From: Cunninghamella blakesleeana
Taxonomy: Eukaryota; Mucoromycota; Mucoromycetes; Mucorales; Cunninghamellaceae
Reading direction: 5' to 3'
Assembly (NCBI GenBank): GCA_017871115.1
Contig: JAFCIZ010000005.1
Coordinates: 4,209,501-4,273,500, forward strand
DNA: 64,000 nt
Position numbers and translations under genes: made by a program. The notes beneath the pieces were generated by a model. It worked only from the letters and a program-made list of their open reading frames with translations. It was not told the origin of the DNA and searched no databases. Below are positions 60,601-64,000 of the stretch, in pieces; position 1 is the stretch's first letter; every line of letters begins with the position of its first letter.

Positions 60601-62571
60601 TAAATTACTACTACAGGTTGTATCAATACTGGTTACTGATAAAAATGAATCCTTGTTGACAGTAGCAGTATCATGAACACTGCATAATGTATTGTTGTTG
60701 CTGTTGTTGTCATACTTTAAATCAATTGGTATGGATGATCTTTTTGTTATAGATTCATATTTTTCGTTTGGTAAAATGTGTTGTTTCTGTGATTGCTCTT
60801 GTAATTGTTGCTGTTCTTTTTCTTTTTCTTGTTTTTCAATACTATTATTCATATTAGTATATTTTTCTTGATCCATTTTTGTATCTAAAGATGTCAGCTT
60901 GAACTTTGAATTATCTACTGAAGGATCTTTATTATTGATCGAAGAACGTGGTGTAATGGTTACTGAATGTTGATTTCGTTTTTCAGGCGTAATTATAGAA
61001 GAAGCAAGTTCACTGTTATTTTTTAAATTACTTGTAATTTCATTTGAAGAAAGAAGACTATTTTGATCACGTATAACTTCAATAAATTGAGAAAGAGCAT
61101 CAAATACTGTGTTTTTAGCCGCGTGGATAGTATCTATACGTATGTCTTTTTTCTATTACATAAAAACAATAATTTAAAATAAAGAGTATGAAAAAAAAAA
61201 AGAAAATCAAGGTCAGTTTTTTTTAAAATTTTTTTTTCGGCTCGTCATTTTAAGCGCATATTTTTTTAAGCTTTAGATTCTCTTTCCTTCTTCCATTTCC
61301 CTTTCTTTTTTTATTATTATATTTATTTACCATATTATTATTACTATTATTATTTAACTGGGGTATATGGGTATTAATTAAATCTATGATTTGCGTTTGA
61401 TGGTTTAAAAGACTACATATTAGTTGGTCCATCTCCAAAGTAGAGGATCTCGGAGTCAAGAGGTCACGAGGAGGAGAGCTAGGGGGTGTAGATAAAGTAC
61501 TTTTATGTATAGCTGTGATGGAGGAGGAAGAGCTTATTTTTGGTAAACTTTTTTGGTGGATTAGAATGGGGCTTCTTTTATTGGTTAGAGGATTTATTTT
61601 AGTATGAATAGTTTCTTCAAAAGCAACAAGCTGTACCCAAAGTTGCTGAACAATAGTTTGAAACTTGGCATCTTCATCATAACCTGTAAGCTGAACTTCG
61701 GAGCCTGTATGTAGTACTTTACTCAAAATATGGAAAACTGATTTTTTTTGTTGTACTATGATTTCTTTTATTTCTTTTTCTTCTTCTTCTTCTTTTTCCT
61801 CTTTTTTTTCATGTTCCTCTATACTATGAGAACGATGATGATGCTCTTCATGGTCTGGAATACGAATACATGATAATAATGTACGAATAACTGAAGTTGT
61901 TTGATGAATATGGGTATGTAAATTAGATGGTTTTGGCGATGAGCTAGCCTCGAGAAGATCAATCATGTGTTTAGATACTTGATCCATGTTTTTTTCCCAA
62001 TCATCTGTATTAATTATTTTCTTAATGAGCCGATTTTGATTAGAATGGTGATGATTATGAATTTGATTATCGTTGCTATTATTGTTTTTATTTTCACAAA
62101 TACTACTACTACTATTATTATTACTGCTATTGTTATTTTTTCTTTTAATAGATAAATTATTAGTCGATGATATTGAAGGATATGAAGAAGGATGAGATTG
62201 AAAAATAATAGAGGAACGGGTTGAAGAAGGGGTTGATGGAAGGGGTACACGACTTTTACGTATGGAGGAGGTTGTATGTGTGGCTGAGTGTGGATCTTTA
62301 TTGTTTTGGTGTATCAAAGTAGATTTAATGGTTGGTTTAATGCTTAATGTTTTTGAAGGGGTCATGCTTTGTTGGGTAATTGATGTTGTAGAATAACGAT
62401 TTTTTATCGGAACTCCCTTTTAAATTAGGTTATTAATATAATAAATATAAATAAATATAAATAAGTAAATATAAATAATAAATAAATAATCATAAATTAT
62501 TACGTATCATTTATATAATATCGTTTTTTTAAACATTTGTGTTTTATTCATTTTTTTTTCTTTTATGCATT

Positions 62572-62606
<35 letters not shown>

Positions 62607-63261
62607 GCCAAGTTGTCATTAGAAGATTGTAACACAACGTTGTTTTTTTTTCCAGTAGTAAACAAGCGATTTTTTTGTTGATCCATCATTGTTGTTTTCC
62701 ATGCATCTAGCTCTTTTTGTATTGCATCATCATTATTATTATAAAAAGTGCGAATACTAGTAAAAGAAGCAGTGGAAGCAGAAGTAGAAGTATGATTAAC
62801 CCTACCGACTAAATGACTTGGAAACCATCCCCGAACAGAATCATATTTTCCATACCACCAATCAGATGATTCTCTAGAAATAATTTCAATAATAGTTCCT
62901 CGACGAAAATATAAACTGGGCTCCTTTTTTTCTTTTACTGATGATGAGGAAGGTAAATAATCATATTGACCTTGTACGTATTGTGTGGTTGCTAATGTCG
63001 ATGGCCTTGATTTATTATTATTACTATTATTACCATTATTTACCGATGAAGTTGATGTATTAGTAGATATAGATGGTTTGGATGTATTATTATTACTTCT
63101 AAAGGACGAATATAATGTTTTTCGATTTTGTGTTTTTATTGAATGATCATTTGCTACTCGTCTAAAATAAAATAATATTTTTAATATATAAATATATTTA
63201 ATTTTTCTTATTTCTCTTTTCTTCTTTTAAAAAAAGATATTTACGAATTTGTATGAAGCAT
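57619..63261 (-). CDS. Ras guanine-nucleotide exchange factor, SH3-REM-CDC25 (Cdc25 type)
   Basis: One long multi-exon gene. Exon 1 is tiny (MLHTNS, start 63261) and joins an exon near 63160-62601 carrying an SH3 domain (PSLYFRRGTIIEII, SSDWWYGKY, RGWFPSHLVGRV). Then come a Ser/Asn/His-rich exon (about 62418-61330) with helical segments (WEKNMDQVSKHMIDLLEAS, FQTIVQQLWVQLVAFEETI), an exon from about 61155 (IHAAKNTVFDALSQFIEVI) through a long disordered Ser/Asn part to 59760, the REM domain exons (about 59590-58970; VHVPIQLRVFFMLKNWFESY), and the CDC25 catalytic domain (about 58856-58357 and from about 58182 to 57619; NELMVTHKKKNSPAMHVKAM, IARLKKTWDSVM, GIPFLGIFLSDVIFIDEGN). The SH3-REM-CDC25 order is that of yeast Cdc25, the Ras activator for cAMP and growth control. 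Splitting into two or three genes is the alternative, but phases and domain order favour one. Confidence 0.82.
62573..62600. repeat. Poly(T), about 28 nt, in RasGEF intron
   Basis: A homopolymer between the SH3-bearing exon and the next exon of the RasGEF gene (poly-A on the coding strand, directly after the donor site). Confidence 0.85.
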
Positions 63262-63900
63262 GGTTTGTTGTTGATGTATATGTATATATGTATATTATAT
63301 GATCATGTATTTATAAATTATATATATAGAGGGTATAGAAAACAAAAAGTGTATATAATGTAAAAAGGAAAGAAAGAGAAAAAAAAAAAAAAATGAAATG
63401 AAAAAAGAGTTAAAAAAAAAAAGGAGGTAGGTTTAGGATATCATTTTATATGATTTTACATCCGAGAGAGAGAAGAGAATCAACATCATTTTTTTTATTA
63501 TTTCATCTTCTAAACCCTCCTTGGTACTTTTATATACAAATTTGTATAAAAATAAATAAAATCTAATTCTCCTTGTATGTTTTATTGTTCCCCTTTATTA
63601 TCAATCTTTTTAAACTATTATTTTTTTAAAAAATTTATTCAAGTTTTATATTAAATGTTTTTTTATATTAATATTAATCTTATTATTATTTATATATATA
63701 ATATAAATAATATATATGTATTTATTTATGGATAAAAAACTTTAAGCATAATTTAAAATTAAGTTTTTTGCGGGCGGAGTTAATTATATGCCAGATTAAA
63801 TCCCTTTCCCCTCAATTTTTTTTTTCTTCCTCTCTTTTTTTATTTTTACCTAAAAAAAAGTGAAAGTTGTTATATCCATTATAAACTATTTTACCTCCAT
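63262..63900. promoter_or_regulatory. Divergent promoter region RasGEF (-) / right-edge gene (+)
   Basis: 0.64 kb between divergent starts. A/G runs sit near the RasGEF start (63360-63480). TA/AT palindromes lie at 63675-63725. A GC-richer spot (GCGGGCGGAG, 63770-63779) resembles a GC-box or stress-response-like site, but its role is not established. A pyrimidine tract (63800-63850) precedes the right-hand ATG. Confidence 0.4.
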
Positions 63901-64000
63901 ATGCCTGCAACAATCATAGCACCATCTTCCAAGGAGCAAATAAATAATAATAATAATAATAAAGATAAAGATATAAATTCAGTCCTATCAAGCTATGATA
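63901..64000 (+). CDS. Start of an unidentified gene, cut by the window edge
   Basis: An open frame begins at 63901 (MPATIIAPSSKEQ), includes a six-Asn run and KDKDINSVLSSYD, and runs off the end. The pyrimidine-rich leader and codon composition resemble other gene starts here. Too short to assign. Confidence 0.5.
   Translation, partial: MPATIIAPSSKEQINNNNNNKDKDINSVLSSYD

Noticed and set aside
1..64000. tRNA, rRNA, CRISPR or bacterial-type operon elements
   Set aside because: None seen. Scanning by eye for T-arm-like GTTCGA contexts gave no cloverleaf; spliced genes show a eukaryotic genome.

Overview
The window is nuclear DNA from a very AT-rich, intron-rich fungus, most likely an early-diverging filamentous lineage (Mucoromycota, Mucorales-like). 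The reasons are short introns (mostly 50-200 bp) with GTAAGT/TAG borders, many ATT/AAT and TA microsatellites, asparagine-rich proteins resulting from those repeats, and a mix of fungal families (MedA, Cdc25-type RasGEF, Ypp1) with families better known from animals (BRWD/PHIP, WRAP73). The genus cannot be named from the sequence alone. All product names come from reading the translated exons against remembered family sequences; no search was run.

Layout, left to right. 1-3369: a gene-poor edge, then a WRAP73/Wdr8 WD40 gene (+). 3940-9864: three minus-strand genes: a RING-H2 ligase, a coiled-coil protein of unknown function, and the U2 snRNP factor Cus2/Tat-SF1. 10792-21245: three plus-strand genes: an RBR ubiquitin ligase, the TPR protein Ypp1/TTC7, and a membrane-anchored GT5-type glycosyltransferase. 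22018-27842: a bZIP factor (-) divergent from a secreted multicopper oxidase (+), then a small Cys/His protein (+). 28601-35047: an SH3 plus double Ras-association scaffold (-) divergent from the splicing factor Prp6 (+). 35048-37345: a gene-poor stretch holding a nonsense-riddled Tc1/mariner relic. 37346-45238: three minus-strand genes: a single-pass membrane protein, a MedA homologue, and a lipase-3 family protein that has lost its catalytic serine. 45239-48837: a second gene-poor stretch with a possible second transposase relic and a decayed tandem repeat of about 144 bp. 48838-54871: a BRWD/PHIP-type WD40-bromodomain gene (+) that may contain a 2-nt microexon. 55310-63261: a flavin monooxygenase (-) and an SH3-RasGEF of the Cdc25 type (-). 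63901-end: the start of another plus-strand gene.

There is no operon-like logic, as expected for a eukaryote. Themes recur nonetheless. Two genes are spliceosomal (CUS2, PRP6), two are ubiquitin ligases, and several belong to signalling or morphogenesis (RasGEF, SH3-RA scaffold, MedA, bZIP, Ypp1 in the plasma-membrane PI4-kinase complex). The points most worth a second look are the pseudo-lipase, the proposed 2-nt exon in the BRWD gene, the ~144-bp repeat array, and the membrane-bound GT5-like enzyme.
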